The notes: generated by a model from the letters alone, not told the origin. 64,000 nt of DNA from Streptacidiphilus fuscans (GCF_015690355.1 NZ_JADPRT010000003.1:524474-588473), one strand, 5' to 3'. Positions 26,580-37,414 are shown, counted from the stretch's first letter. Program-made: numbers and translations.

Positions 26580-27035
26580 TCAGAGCGCCAGGGCGACGCC
26601 GCGACCGCGGTCGTGGCGGTACATCCCGAGGCGGGTGAGGACGCCCGCGCGGGCCGGGGCGGTGAAGACCTCGTCGTGCGCGCCGGTGGCGATCGCGGCC
26701 ACGGCGTCGGCCAGGCTCTCGGCGCGGACGGTGACCGGGGTGACGCTGACCGGCAGCTGCTCGTCGGCGACGGACTCGCCGGTCAGGGTCTGCGCCACGA
26801 CGTCGTCCAGCTTGGCGCAGGCGCGCTGCTCCCACTCGCGGGCCAGCTCGGGGCAGGGGCGCGTGCGGTAGAGGTGCTCGCCGCCCGCCGGGGACCAGGC
26901 GAGGACCGGGACCAGGACCGCCTGCTGCCGACGGGCCTCCGCGGCGGCGCGGCGCAGCTGCGCGCGTCCCTTGGCGGAGTCGCGGACACCGACGATGACG
27001 CGGGCGGTCACTGCTGCGGCGGCGGTCTCGGACAT
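26580..27035 (-). CDS. universal stress protein-like (UspA fold)
   Basis: The ATG at 27035 gives 151 residues; a GTG at 27062 is possible but poorly supported. It starts with RVIVGVRDSAKGRAQLRRAA, the beta1-alpha1 element of UspA proteins, followed by VPVLAWSPAGGE. The C-terminal ATP-binding motif is degenerate. A similar protein is encoded at 36686, also beside potassium genes. It is divergent from the kdp operon with 315 bp between, so the two may share control. Confidence 0.7.
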   Translation of the reverse strand: MSETAAAAVTARVIVGVRDSAKGRAQLRRAAAEARRQQAVLVPVLAWSPAGGEHLYRTRPCPELAREWEQRACAKLDDVVAQTLTGESVADEQLPVSVTPVTVRAESLADAVAAIATGAHDEVFTAPARAGVLTRLGMYRHDRGRGVALAL

Positions 27036-27350
27036 GGCGTATCGGTTCTTTCCGTGAATCACAGGCCCTGGCGGCCTGTCTGCCTTCAGATTACCTGATC
27101 AATATCGCCCACTGGTTCGTTTTTAACGGGATCCATGCGCTGTTCACCTAAGGATCGACGGACGTAACAGTCGAGTGGGTCGAAGGTCACGAAGCGGACG
27201 CCTGGGCGTAAAGAAGCCGTATGGGAAGCGCTGACGGCCGCAAGGGAGGCATTAAGGCTCGCTGACACCGCACATACGTGCGCTTACCTGGGTCGGGTCG
27301 CCGGGTCATCCGACCGGCGGAACAGATCTCGCGTCAGAAGGTGCATCCAC
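27036..27350. promoter_or_regulatory. 315-bp divergent control region between USP and kdp operon
   Basis: No gene seen. It includes an AT-richer stretch (about 27085-27130) unlike its surroundings and an 11-bp phased array at 27206-27238 (see separate entry) about 110-145 bp before the first kdp-linked start. No riboswitch could be recognised. Confidence 0.5.
27206..27238 (+). promoter_or_regulatory. phased 11-bp motif array upstream of kdp operon
   Basis: Three consecutive 11-bp units: GCGTAAAGAAG (27206), CCGTATGGGAA (27217) and GCGCTGACGGC (27228). The CGTATGG unit followed by GCG recurs upstream of the second USP, the small membrane protein and the KimA pair. The arrangement fits an OmpR-family activator such as KdpE; this is inference. 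Confidence 0.45.
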
Positions 27351-27434
27351 ATGTCCGACGTGCTCTTCGTAGGGCTGACGGTCGCGGTGTTCGTGATCCT
27401 CGCCCTGATCGTCAAGGGGGTCGAGCGGCTGTGA
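27351..27434 (+). CDS. 27-residue membrane peptide preceding kdpF
   Basis: ATG at 27351 with AGAAGG 9 bp upstream; stop TGA at 27432-27434, overlapping the kdpF GTG (GTGA). The peptide is a short polar head, one hydrophobic helix (VLFVGLTVAVFVILALIV) and a basic/acidic tail KGVERL. It looks like a second KdpF-type single-span peptide. KdpF stabilises the KdpABC complex in other bacteria; whether this one also joins the complex is unknown. Its position and overlap make it the first gene of the kdp operon. Confidence 0.75.
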   Translation: MSDVLFVGLTVAVFVILALIVKGVERL

Positions 27435-27520
27435 ACGCCGACAACATCATCGGGCTGGTCGTGTCGATCGCCCTTGTCGCCTACCTTGTCGCGGCCCTGA
27501 TCCGTCCGGAGAAGTTCTAA
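27431..27520 (+). CDS. kdpF: K+-transporting ATPase KdpF subunit
   Basis: A 29-residue single-span peptide (MNADNIIGLVVSIALVAYLV then AALIRPEKF), starting with GTG at 27431 inside the stop of the preceding peptide. The C-terminal L-x-R-P-E-K-F is the family signature. It stabilises the KdpABC complex in the membrane. The kdpA ATG follows 3 bp after its stop. The frame is open further upstream to 27278, but that part is not coding. Confidence 0.93.
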   Translation: MNADNIIGLVVSIALVAYLVAALIRPEKF

Positions 27521-27523
27521 CCG

Positions 27524-29187
27524 ATGAACCCGACCCTCGCCGGCTTCCTGCAAGCCCTCGCGCTCGTCGCCGCGCTCGCCCTCTCCTACCGGCCGCTCGG
27601 CGACTACCTGGCCTACGTGCTCACCACCCGCAAGCATCTGCGGATCGAGCGCGGCATCTACAAGCTGATCGGCGTCGACGGCGACGCGGAGCAGACCTGG
27701 GCGTCCTACCTGCGCTCGGTGCTCGCGTTCTCCGCCGTCTCCGTCCTCTTCCTCTACGCGTTCCAGCGGCTGCAGGAGCACCTGTGGCTGTCGCTCGGCT
27801 TCCCCGCGGTCTCGCCGGCGATGGCCTGGAACACCGCGATCTCCTTCGTCACCAACACCAACTGGCAGTCGTACTCGGGTGAGTCGACCATGGGCCACCT
27901 GGTGCAGATGGGCGGCCTCGCGGTCCAGAACTTCCTCTCCGCCGCAGTCGGCATCGCCGTCGTGGCCGCGCTGATCCGGGGCTTCACTCGCCAGAAGACC
28001 GACCTGCTGGGCAACTTCTGGGTCGACCTGACCCGCATCGTGCTCCGCGTGCTGCTCCCCATCTCCATCGTCTTCGCGATCGTGCTGGTCGCGAGCGGCG
28101 TGGTGGAGAACCTGCACGCCGCGCAGATCGTGCACACGCTGAACGGCACCGCGCAGTCGATCCCCGGTGGTCCGGTGGCCTCGCAGGAGGTCATCAAGGA
28201 GCTGGGCACCAACGGTGGCGGCTTCTACAACGCCAACTCGGCGCACCCGTTCGAGAACCCGAACCCCTTCACCAACCTGTTGGAGATCTACCTCCTGCTG
28301 GTGATCTCGTTCGCGCTGTGCCGCACCTTCGGCACGATGGTCAAGTCGCAGAAGCAGGGCTACGCGATCGTCTCGGTGATGGGCCTGTACTGGGCCGCGT
28401 CCGCCGCGCTGATCACGTTCTTCGAGAACCAGCACTCGGGCATCGCCGCGCACATCGCCGGTGCGGCGATGGAGGGCAAGGAAGTTCGCTTCGGTATCCC
28501 GGGCAGCTCCCTGTTCGCTGCTTCGACCACGCTCACCTCGACCGGTGCGGTCAACGCCGCGCACGACTCGCTGACTCCGCTCGGCGGCGGCGTGACGATC
28601 CTGAACATGATGTTCGGTGAGATCGCGCCCGGCGGTACGGGTTCGGGCCTCTACGGCATCCTGATGCTCGCGATCGTCACCGTCTTCGTGGCCGGTCTGA
28701 TGGTCGGCCGCACGCCGGAGTACCTGGGCAAGAAGCTCGGCGCCCGCGAGATGAAGTTCGCCTCGCTCTACATCCTGGCGACCCCGGCCATCGTCCTGGT
28801 CGGCACCGGCCTTGCGATGTCGCTGAAGGCCGGTCACAGCGGCGGCATGAACAACACCGGGCCGCACGGCTTCTCCGAGGTCCTCTACGCGTTCACCTCG
28901 GCCGCCAACAACAACGGCTCGGCCTTTGCCGGACTGACCGTCACCAGCACGCACTGGCAGGAGGCGCTGGGCCTCGCCATGGTCTTCGGCCGGTTCCTGC
29001 CGATGGTGTTCGTCCTGGCGCTCGCCGGTTCGCTGGCCAAGCAGCAGCACGTGCCGGAGTCGACCGGCACCCTCAAGACCCACAGCCCGCTCTTCGTCGG
29101 CATGTTGTCCGGCGTGATCCTCATCGTCGTCGGGCTCACCTACTTCCCGGCCCTGGCGCTCGGGCCGCTCGCGGAAGGCCTCCACTG

Positions 29188-29188
<1 letters not shown>
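27524..29188 (+). CDS. kdpA: K+-transporting ATPase subunit A (channel-like)
   Basis: A 554-residue subunit of the high-affinity Kdp potassium pump with ten or so membrane helices. It has the four repeated pore motifs of the SKT superfamily: [27 protein letters not shown], and later [14 protein letters not shown] near residue 465. It selects K+ from outside and delivers it through the tunnel to KdpB. Full length. It overlaps kdpB (ATG at 29188 shares the last base of the TGA). Confidence 0.98.
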
Positions 29189-31341
<2,153 letters not shown>

Positions 31342-31362
31342 CCAGAAGTGGCGTGAATCATC

Positions 31363-31959
31363 ATGGCTAAGCCCCTCCCCACCTCGGTGCGGAACCACCT
31401 CACCGGCCTGCGGATCCTGCTCCTGTTCACCGTGCTCTGCGGCCTGCTCTACCCCCTGGTGATCACCGGGATCTCGCAGACCGCGTTCAGCAGCCAGGCC
31501 AACGGCTCGATGGTCAAGAACACCAAGGGCCAGGTCGTCGGCTCCTCGCTGATCGGCCAGGACTTCGGCAACAACCCGAAGTACCTCCAGTCCCGGCCCT
31601 CCGCCGCAGGCAAGGGCTACGACCCGACCGCTTCCGGCGCCACCAACAAGGGCACCAACGACGCCGGTCTGGCCGCGACCTACACCGCGCTCAAGGCCCA
31701 GATCGCGAAGTTCGACGGCGTTCCGGAGAGCGCGGTCCCGGCGGACGCGGTCACCTCGTCCGGCTCCGGTCTGGACCCGGACATCAGCCCGGCCTACGCG
31801 GCCATCCAGGTCAACCGTGTCGCCAAGGCGCGCGGAGTCTCGGCCTCCCAGGTCGAGGCGCTCGTCAAGAAGTACACCCAGGACCGTACGCTGGGCTTCC
31901 TGGGTGAGCCCCGCGTCGACGTCCTCCAGCTCAACCTGGCCCTGAACCAGCTCGGTTGA
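31363..31959 (+). CDS. kdpC: K+-transporting ATPase subunit C
   Basis: A 198-residue subunit with one N-terminal membrane helix (LRILLLFTVLCGLLYPLVITG) and an extracytoplasmic domain including GSSLIGQDF, YLQSRPSAAG, DAVTSSGSGLDPDISPAYA and the terminal TLGFLGEPRVDVLQLNLAL. All family marks are intact. It caps KdpA/KdpB and raises K+ affinity. A 22-bp gap separates it from kdpB; a strong hairpin follows. Confidence 0.97.
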   Translation: MAKPLPTSVRNHLTGLRILLLFTVLCGLLYPLVITGISQTAFSSQANGSMVKNTKGQVVGSSLIGQDFGNNPKYLQSRPSAAGKGYDPTASGATNKGTNDAGLAATYTALKAQIAKFDGVPESAVPADAVTSSGSGLDPDISPAYAAIQVNRVAKARGVSASQVEALVKKYTQDRTLGFLGEPRVDVLQLNLALNQLG

Positions 31960-31968
31960 TCCATCGAT

Positions 31969-32001
31969 CCGCTGACCGACCGCGCTGCGGTCGGTCAGCG
32001 G
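31969..32001 (+). terminator. hairpin between kdpC and kdpD
   Basis: A perfect 13-bp inverted repeat (31969-31981 with 31989-32001) and 7-base loop, directly after kdpC and 38 bp before kdpD. It probably lowers read-through, so that the sensor/regulator pair is made at a lower level than the pump, or protects the kdpABC mRNA 3' end. Confidence 0.7.
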
Positions 32002-32038
32002 CAGTCGTCGAGCGGGCGGCGAAGGAGGCACGGCGACA

Positions 32039-34681
32039 ATGGCGGCAACCACCGGCACCGGTAGGGGAAGGCTGAAGGTCTTCCTCGGGTCGGCGCCAGG
32101 CGTGGGCAAGACCTACAAGATGCTGGACGAGGCCCATCGCCGTTTCCAGCGTGGCCAGGACGTGGTCGTGGCGTTCGTCGAGTGCCACAAACGGCCGCAC
32201 ACCGAGACCCTGCTGGAGGGTCTCGACGTCATGCCGCGGCTCGAACGCGAGTACCGCGGCGGCCGGTTCACCGAGCTCGACACCGACGCCGTGATCGCCC
32301 GCCGCCCGCAGGTGGCGCTGGTGGACGAGCTCGCCCACTCCAACATCCCCGGCGGTAGGCACGCCAAGCGCTGGCAGGACGTCCAGGAGCTGCTGGACGC
32401 CGGTATCGACGTGCTGACCACGGTCAACGTGCAGCATCTCGAATCGCTGAACGACGTGGTGCAGAAGATCACGGGCGTGCCGCAGCGCGAGACCGTCCCG
32501 GACGAGGTGGTGCGCCGGGCGGACCAGATCGAGCTGGTCGACATGGCCCCCGAGGGCCTGCGCCGCCGGATGGCTCACGGCAACGTCTACACCGCAGAGA
32601 AGGTCGACGCCGCCCTCTCCAACTACTTCCGCGTCGGCAACCTCACCGCCCTGCGCGAACTGGCCCTGCTCTGGCTGGCCGGACGCGTCGACGAGGGCAT
32701 GCAGCGCTACCGCGCCGAGCACGAGATCAGCAAGGTCTGGGAGACCCGCGAACGCGTCGTCGTCGCCCTGACCGGCGGATCCGAGGGCGAGACCCTGATC
32801 CGCCGCGCCGCCCGCATCGCCGACCGCGCGGGCAGCGGCGCCCTGCTCGCCGTCCACGTCGCCCGCAGCGACGGCCTCGCCGACGCCAACCCCGCCGCCC
32901 TCGCCACCCAACGCCACCTGGTCGAATCCCTCGGCGGCAGCTTCCACTCCGTCGTCGGCGACAACATCCCCCAGGCACTCCTGGACTTCGCCCGCGCCTC
33001 CAACGCCACCCAACTCGTCCTCGGCACCAGCCGCCGCGGCACCCTGCGCCGGGCGCTCACCGCCGGACGCGGCATCGGCGAGACCACCGTCGAACTCTCC
33101 GGCGACATCGACGTCCACATGGTCACCCACGAGGAGGCCGGGCGCGGACGCCACATGCCCGCCGCACCCGGACGCCGCGTGGCGCGGTCGACCGCCCGCC
33201 GCTGGGCGGGGATCGCCTGCGGGCTGGTGCTGCCGCCGCTGCTCACCCTGATCCTGTGTCAGACCCGGCACGCCATCAACCTGACCAGCGACACCCTGCT
33301 CTTCCTGGCCGTGGTGGTCGGCATCTCCTGCCTCGGCGGGATCGTCTCCGCGCTGGTCGCCTCGGTGGTGGCGTCGCTGCTGCTCAACTACTACTTCATC
33401 CCGCCGGTCCACTCGCTGACCATCGCCGAGCCCAACAACGTGCTGGCGCTGGCCGTCTTCGCGCTGGTCGGCATCGTGGTGGCCGGGATCGTCGACACCG
33501 CGACCAAACTCTCCGGCCGCGCCGCCCGCGCCACGGCCGAGGCCGAGACGCTCTCCGGCCTCGCCGGAAGCGTGCTCCGCGGCGACCAGGCGGTGCCCGC
33601 GCTGCTGGACCGGCTGCGCGAGACCTTCGCCATGGACAGCGTCGAGCTGGTCGAACGCGTCGTCGAGCCGGACGAGTTGGCGGCCGTGCCGGGCACGGAG
33701 GCGGTCCCGGTCGGCACCGGCGCCTCGCTGGTGCTGCGCGGCCGTCCGCTGCCCGCCTCCGACCGCCGCGTCCTCGCCGCCTTCGCCGCGCACGTCGCCG
33801 TCGCCCTGGAACGGACCCGGCTGGCGGAGGCCGCGGCCGAGGTCGAACCCGTCAAGGCCGCCGACCGGCTCCGCACGGCGCTGCTCGCCGCCGTCAGCCA
33901 CGACCTGCGCACGCCGCTGGCCGTCGCGTTGGCCTCGGTGTCGGGGGGGGGGGGCGCCGCCGTCGAGGTCACGCCCGAGGACCCGCGGGAGCGGCGCGCC
34001 ACCGCCGAGGTCTCGCTGGAGAAGCTGACCCGGTTGGTGGAGAACCTGCTCGACATGAGCCGCCTCCAAGCCGGCGCGCTCTCGCTGCAACTGCATCCGA
34101 CGCCGCTGGAGGACGTGGTGTCGCTGGCCCTGGACTCGCTCACCTCCATGACCAGCTCCATGGCCGACGTCGCGGTCGACACCCAGGGCCTGACCGAGAC
34201 CCCGGCCGTCGTCGTCGACGGCCCGCTGCTGGAACGCGTGGTGGCCAACCTGGTCGGCAACGCGCTGCGTCACGCCGACGGCAAGCCGGTGCTGCTGAGC
34301 GCGAGCAGCCTGGGCGACCGGGTCGAACTGCGCGTCGTGGACCGCGGCGTGGGCCTGCCCGAGGAGGACCGGGACCGGATCTTCCAGCCGTTCCAGCGCC
34401 TCGGCGACAACGACAACGAGACCGGCGTCGGCCTGGGCCTGGCGCTGGCCCGCGGCCTCACCGAGGCCATGGGCGGCACGCTGACCCCTGAGGACACCCC
34501 CGGCGGCGGCCTGACCATGGTCCTCTCCATCCCGGCGGACACCACCGAGCACGACCACGACGAGCACGACCACGAGCTCGACGGCCACGAACTCGACCAC
34601 CACGACCAGCACCACCACGACGATCCCGAACCGGACGCCGAAGCACACCACGTCACCGAACAGGGGGAACTGTCGGCATGA
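32039..34681 (+). CDS. kdpD: osmosensitive K+ channel histidine kinase KdpD
   Basis: An 880-residue sensor kinase with AAGGAGG before the ATG. Order: KdpD domain (~15-225, P-loop GSAPGVGKTY and DELAHSN), USP-like domain (~240-365), four membrane helices of DUF4118 (~390-490), a GAF-like part, HisKA with phospho-acceptor His621 in SHDLRTPL, and an ATPase domain with NLVGNALRHADG and VGLGLALARG. Two oddities: a run of twelve G (33943-33954) coding Gly636-639 right after His621 in place of the usual helix sequence, and a ~40-residue His/Asp-rich tail (~835-875, 12 His). It senses K+ limitation and phosphorylates KdpE, whose gene overlaps by 4 bp. Confidence 0.95.
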   Translation: MAATTGTGRGRLKVFLGSAPGVGKTYKMLDEAHRRFQRGQDVVVAFVECHKRPHTETLLEGLDVMPRLEREYRGGRFTELDTDAVIARRPQVALVDELAHSNIPGGRHAKRWQDVQELLDAGIDVLTTVNVQHLESLNDVVQKITGVPQRETVPDEVVRRADQIELVDMAPEGLRRRMAHGNVYTAEKVDAALSNYFRVGNLTALRELALLWLAGRVDEGMQRYRAEHEISKVWETRERVVVALTGGSEGETLIRRAARIADRAGSGALLAVHVARSDGLADANPAALATQRHLVESLGGSFHSVVGDNIPQALLDFARASNATQLVLGTSRRGTLRRALTAGRGIGETTVELSGDIDVHMVTHEEAGRGRHMPAAPGRRVARSTARRWAGIACGLVLPPLLTLILCQTRHAINLTSDTLLFLAVVVGISCLGGIVSALVASVVASLLLNYYFIPPVHSLTIAEPNNVLALAVFALVGIVVAGIVDTATKLSGRAARATAEAETLSGLAGSVLRGDQAVPALLDRLRETFAMDSVELVERVVEPDELAAVPGTEAVPVGTGASLVLRGRPLPASDRRVLAAFAAHVAVALERTRLAEAAAEVEPVKAADRLRTALLAAVSHDLRTPLAVALASVSGGGGAAVEVTPEDPRERRATAEVSLEKLTRLVENLLDMSRLQAGALSLQLHPTPLEDVVSLALDSLTSMTSSMADVAVDTQGLTETPAVVVDGPLLERVVANLVGNALRHADGKPVLLSASSLGDRVELRVVDRGVGLPEEDRDRIFQPFQRLGDNDNETGVGLGLALARGLTEAMGGTLTPEDTPGGGLTMVLSIPADTTEHDHDEHDHELDGHELDHHDQHHHDDPEPDAEAHHVTEQGELSA
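33943..33954 (+). repeat. G12 homopolymer inside kdpD
   Basis: Twelve consecutive G residues within the HisKA coding region. The frame is open on both sides with this length. A gain or loss of one base would end the kinase after the phospho-acceptor helix. Confidence 0.9.
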
Positions 34682-35364
34682 CCCGAGTCCTCGTCGTCGA
34701 CGACGAGCCCCAGATGCTGAAGGCCCTGCAGATCAATCTCCAGGCCCGCCGCTACACGGTCGCCACCGCGACCGACGGGCGCCGCGCGCTGACGGAGGCG
34801 ACCCGCAACCCGCCGGACGCGATCATCCTCGACCTCGGCCTGCCGGAGATCGACGGCATCCAGGTCATCCACGCGCTGCGCGCCTGGAGCGCGGTCCCGG
34901 TGATCGTGCTCTCCGGCCGCGCGGACTCCACCGAGAAGGTCAGCGCGCTGGACGCGGGCGCGGACGACTACGTCACCAAGCCCTTCGCCATGAACGAGCT
35001 GCTGGCCCGGCTGCGCGCCGCGCTGCGCCGCCCGACCAGCGAGGACATGGTCACCGCACCGATCCGGCTGGGCGACTACGTGATCGACCTGGACAGCTGC
35101 GTGGTCCGCCCGGCGAGCGGCGACGGCTCGCCGGTCCGGCTGACGCCGACCGAGTGGCGGATCCTGTCCGTCCTGGTGCAGAACCCGGGACGGCTGGTCA
35201 CCGGCCGGACCATCCTCCAGCGCGTCTGGGGGCCTGGCCGGGACGACAAGACCAACTACCTGCGCGTCTACTTCGCAGGCCTGCGACGCAAGTTGGAGCC
35301 GGACCCGGCCCACCCCCGGTACCTGCTCACCGAGCCGGGGATGGGCTACCGCTTCGAGCCGTGA
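34678..35364 (+). CDS. kdpE: response regulator KdpE (OmpR family)
   Basis: A 228-residue regulator starting inside the kdpD stop (ATGA at 34678). The receiver has the acidic pair in LVVDDEPQM, the phosphorylated Asp in IILDLGLPEIDG, the switch serine in VLSGRAD and the lysine in YVTKPFAMNELLARL. The winged-helix domain ends with LRRKLEPDPAHPRYLLTEPGMGYRF. When phosphorylated by KdpD it should activate kdpFABC; the phased 11-bp repeats described here are candidate targets. Confidence 0.97.
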   Translation: MTRVLVVDDEPQMLKALQINLQARRYTVATATDGRRALTEATRNPPDAIILDLGLPEIDGIQVIHALRAWSAVPVIVLSGRADSTEKVSALDAGADDYVTKPFAMNELLARLRAALRRPTSEDMVTAPIRLGDYVIDLDSCVVRPASGDGSPVRLTPTEWRILSVLVQNPGRLVTGRTILQRVWGPGRDDKTNYLRVYFAGLRRKLEPDPAHPRYLLTEPGMGYRFEP

Positions 35365-35371
35365 GAGCTTC

Positions 35372-36121
35372 TTACTCCGCCGGCTTCTCGTAGACGGAGA
35401 TGTGGTTGCGGCTGGCGGCGGTGAACGGCGTGCGCTGCCACGACTCGTAGCGGTCGCGCAGCCGCAGTCCGGCCAGACGGGCCATCAGGTCCAGCTCGCT
35501 GGGCCAGCAGTACCGCATGCGCAGCGGACGGAGCTTGGTGCGGCCGTCCGCGTCGACGGCGATCCGCTGGTAGGTGACGGTCTGCTCGACCGGGTCGTGC
35601 AGTTGGAACTCGAGGTAGACCGAGTCCTCGGTGATCGCCTGGGTCTGGGTGCGCTGGCCGCGGTCGAACTCGCTGACGTCCTGGACGTAGCACTCGATGA
35701 CGAACAGGCCGCCCGGCTCCAGCAGCCCGGCCACGTCGCGGAAGCAGTCGAGCTGCCGCTCCTGGCTGGGCAGGTTGAAGAGGGTGTTGTAGACGAGGTA
35801 GGCCAGCGGGAAGGGGCCCTTCACCACGTCGGCGGCGTCGGCCATGTCGCCGACGGCGGCCGGGATCGCGGCGCCGCCGGGCTTGGCGTGCAGACGCTCC
35901 ACCATCGCGGCGGAGCCTTCGACGCCCTCCACGGCCAGGCCGCGCGCGGCCAGCGGAATCGCCACGCGGCCGGTCCCGACGGCCAGTTCGAGGACGCGGG
36001 AGTCGGCCGGGACGAGGTCGGCGAGGAAGTCGACGGCGGGGGTGGGGTCGAGGGGGTGTCGTGCGTCGTACTCGTGGGCGTAGTGGTCACCGAAGAAGGA
36101 CGGGTCTGCGAATCCACTCAT
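35372..36121 (-). CDS. class I SAM-dependent methyltransferase
   Basis: A 249-residue enzyme. Motif I is VLELAVGTGRVAIPLA (residues ~46-61), followed by the acidic motif in VEGVEGSAAMVERL and the motif II region AYLVYNTLFNLPSQERQ. This resembles methyltransferase domain 25 proteins that act on small molecules. The start region SGFADPSFFGDHYAHEYDAR is common in this group. The substrate is unknown. It is convergent with kdpE (7-bp gap) and could be co-regulated only by chance. Confidence 0.85.
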   Translation of the reverse strand: MSGFADPSFFGDHYAHEYDARHPLDPTPAVDFLADLVPADSRVLELAVGTGRVAIPLAARGLAVEGVEGSAAMVERLHAKPGGAAIPAAVGDMADAADVVKGPFPLAYLVYNTLFNLPSQERQLDCFRDVAGLLEPGGLFVIECYVQDVSEFDRGQRTQTQAITEDSVYLEFQLHDPVEQTVTYQRIAVDADGRTKLRPLRMRYCWPSELDLMARLAGLRLRDRYESWQRTPFTAASRNHISVYEKPAE

Positions 36122-36222
36122 GGCGGACCATCAGATACCTTGGCCGCCGCCCTGACAAAGGAATTTCGCGGGTGCCGGATTTTCCCTGGTCCGGACTCAG
36201 TGGTGACTCGCGTGCCGCCGGG

Positions 36223-36678
36223 TCAGTTCCAGGCGGACGGGTCCTGGCGGCTCGGCATCTCCGGCTCGAACCATTCCAGCGAGGCGCGCCGGAACCGCGA
36301 CCGTGCCGTCCACAGCCCTACCGCCCCGCGGACCAGCGCGGGCAGAGCGGCCATCGCGACGAGCGCGGCCAGCCGCCAGGCGTCCGTCCAGCCCGCCCAG
36401 CCGAGCGTCCCGTCGTGGTGCTCCACGAAGCCGTCGAAGAAGAGCCAGAAGACGGGGACCACCACCAGCGCGGCCCGGAGCCCGGTGCCGCGTCGGGTCA
36501 CCCCTGCGGCGGCCAGTCCGACCATGACCAGCCCGACCACCGCGTGCTTCGGCGAGGTCACCGCTCCGGCGAACAGCGCCACCACGGCCGCGACGCCGAA
36601 GGCGAGCACGAAAAGGAGCGGCGTCGGCAGCGGGGTGGAGAGGGCGGCCGAGACGTCGGGCGGGGAATCCTGGAACAC
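36223..36678 (-). CDS. small four-helix membrane protein
   Basis: The GTG at 36678, 7 bp past the stop of the upstream USP gene, gives a 151-residue protein with about four hydrophobic helices (LLFVLAFGVAAVVALFAGA, AVVGLVMVGLAAAGV, AALVVVPVFWLFFDGFV, LAALVAMAALPALVRGAVGL). The frame is open upstream, antisense-free but without a start signal. No family recognised. Its tight spacing with the USP gene suggests one operon, and it may be the membrane partner of that protein. A phased motif lies 45-80 bp upstream, inside the USP gene. Confidence 0.6.
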   Translation of the reverse strand: MFQDSPPDVSAALSTPLPTPLLFVLAFGVAAVVALFAGAVTSPKHAVVGLVMVGLAAAGVTRRGTGLRAALVVVPVFWLFFDGFVEHHDGTLGWAGWTDAWRLAALVAMAALPALVRGAVGLWTARSRFRRASLEWFEPEMPSRQDPSAWN

Positions 36679-36685
36679 CTGCCCA

Positions 36686-37291
36686 TCAGAACCGGGCCGG
36701 ACGGTCGTGCCGGTCAGTCTTGACGCGTTCCATACGCGCGGGCGGCGCATCCATACGGGTTCTTGTCGCCACCTGATGCCGCTGCCAGGCGGGCAACGCG
36801 GTGAGCAGCGCGGGCGGCGGCACGGCCAGCACCCGGCAGCCAGCCCGCTTGACGCAGTAGCGGGACACCGTGCCGTGCAGCCACCGCGCCGGCCAGCCGC
36901 GCTCGCCCGCGCCCAGCACCAGCAGGTCGTCCGGCCGGTCGGCCAGCTCCACCAGGGCCCGACCGGGCTCACCGCGCACCACCAGCCGGGTCAGGCCGCC
37001 GGTCAGCGGCGGCATCGCCGCGAGCCCGCCGAAGGCGTCGTCGAAGGTGTCCTCCAACCGGCCCACGGCGTCGCGCTCCCAGAGCTTCAGCAGGTCGGGC
37101 ACGGGCATCCGGCGGTAGCCGAGCTCGCCGCCCGGCGGCGTCCAGGCCAGCACCACCAGGAGCTCGCGCCCGGTCCGGCGCGCCTCCTCGGTGCCGACCC
37201 GCAGTGCTTCGAGGCTGCTGATCGTTCCGCTGACGCCGACGACGACCCGTCCGCCGCGCGGGGCGTCGTCCCGCTCGTCCACCGTGTCCAT
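36686..37291 (-). CDS. universal stress protein-like (UspA fold)
   Basis: A 201-residue protein. VVVGVSGTISSLEALRVGTEEA is the UspA beta1-alpha1 unit, LLVVLAWTPPGGELGYRRMPVPDL resembles the protein encoded at 26580, and LVVRGEPGRALVELADRPDDLLVLGAGERGW followed by GTVSRYCVKRAGCRVLAVPPP matches the G-x2-G-x9-G-S/T nucleotide-binding end. The C-terminus adds a basic extension. It precedes a small membrane protein in the same operon. A pair of motif units lies ~100 bp upstream of its start. Confidence 0.85.
   Translation of the reverse strand: MDTVDERDDAPRGGRVVVGVSGTISSLEALRVGTEEARRTGRELLVVLAWTPPGGELGYRRMPVPDLLKLWERDAVGRLEDTFDDAFGGLAAMPPLTGGLTRLVVRGEPGRALVELADRPDDLLVLGAGERGWPARWLHGTVSRYCVKRAGCRVLAVPPPALLTALPAWQRHQVATRTRMDAPPARMERVKTDRHDRPARF
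36723..36758 (-). promoter_or_regulatory. phased 11-bp motif array (USP 3' end / membrane gene upstream)
   Basis: Read on the minus strand: CCGTATGGA from 36758, GCGC from 36748, GCGTATGGAAC from 36737 and GCGTCAAGAC from 36726, so steps of 10, 11 and 11 bp. It lies inside the 3' end of the USP gene, 45-80 bp upstream of the small membrane protein start. Because it is also coding, chance similarity is possible. Confidence 0.35.
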
Positions 37292-37389
37292 GGCCCTGCA
37301 CTGCCTTCTCTGAGGGAAGTCTCTCTTCTGCTTCGCCTCGATTGGACACCCGCTCGGAGCACGGGACGGTGGGCCCTGACTGCCTCCAT

Positions 37390-37414
37390 ACGCCAGGGCC
37401 GCCGGTATTGACGC
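37390..37414 (-). promoter_or_regulatory. motif pair upstream of USP gene
   Basis: On the minus strand GCGTCAATA begins at 37414 and GCGTATGGA at 37393, 21 bp apart (two helical turns), about 100-125 bp upstream of the USP start at 37291. They carry the same two half-motifs as the arrays at 36723 and 39426, here in non-coding DNA. Confidence 0.45.

Noticed and set aside
27036..27350. ydaO-type (c-di-AMP) riboswitch before kdp
   Set aside because: I could not find the conserved blocks of that fold; a covariance-model search would decide.
33880..34000. Frameshift or pseudogene in kdpD at the G run
   Set aside because: The frame is intact before and after, and downstream kinase motifs are in the same frame; only odd local sequence remains.
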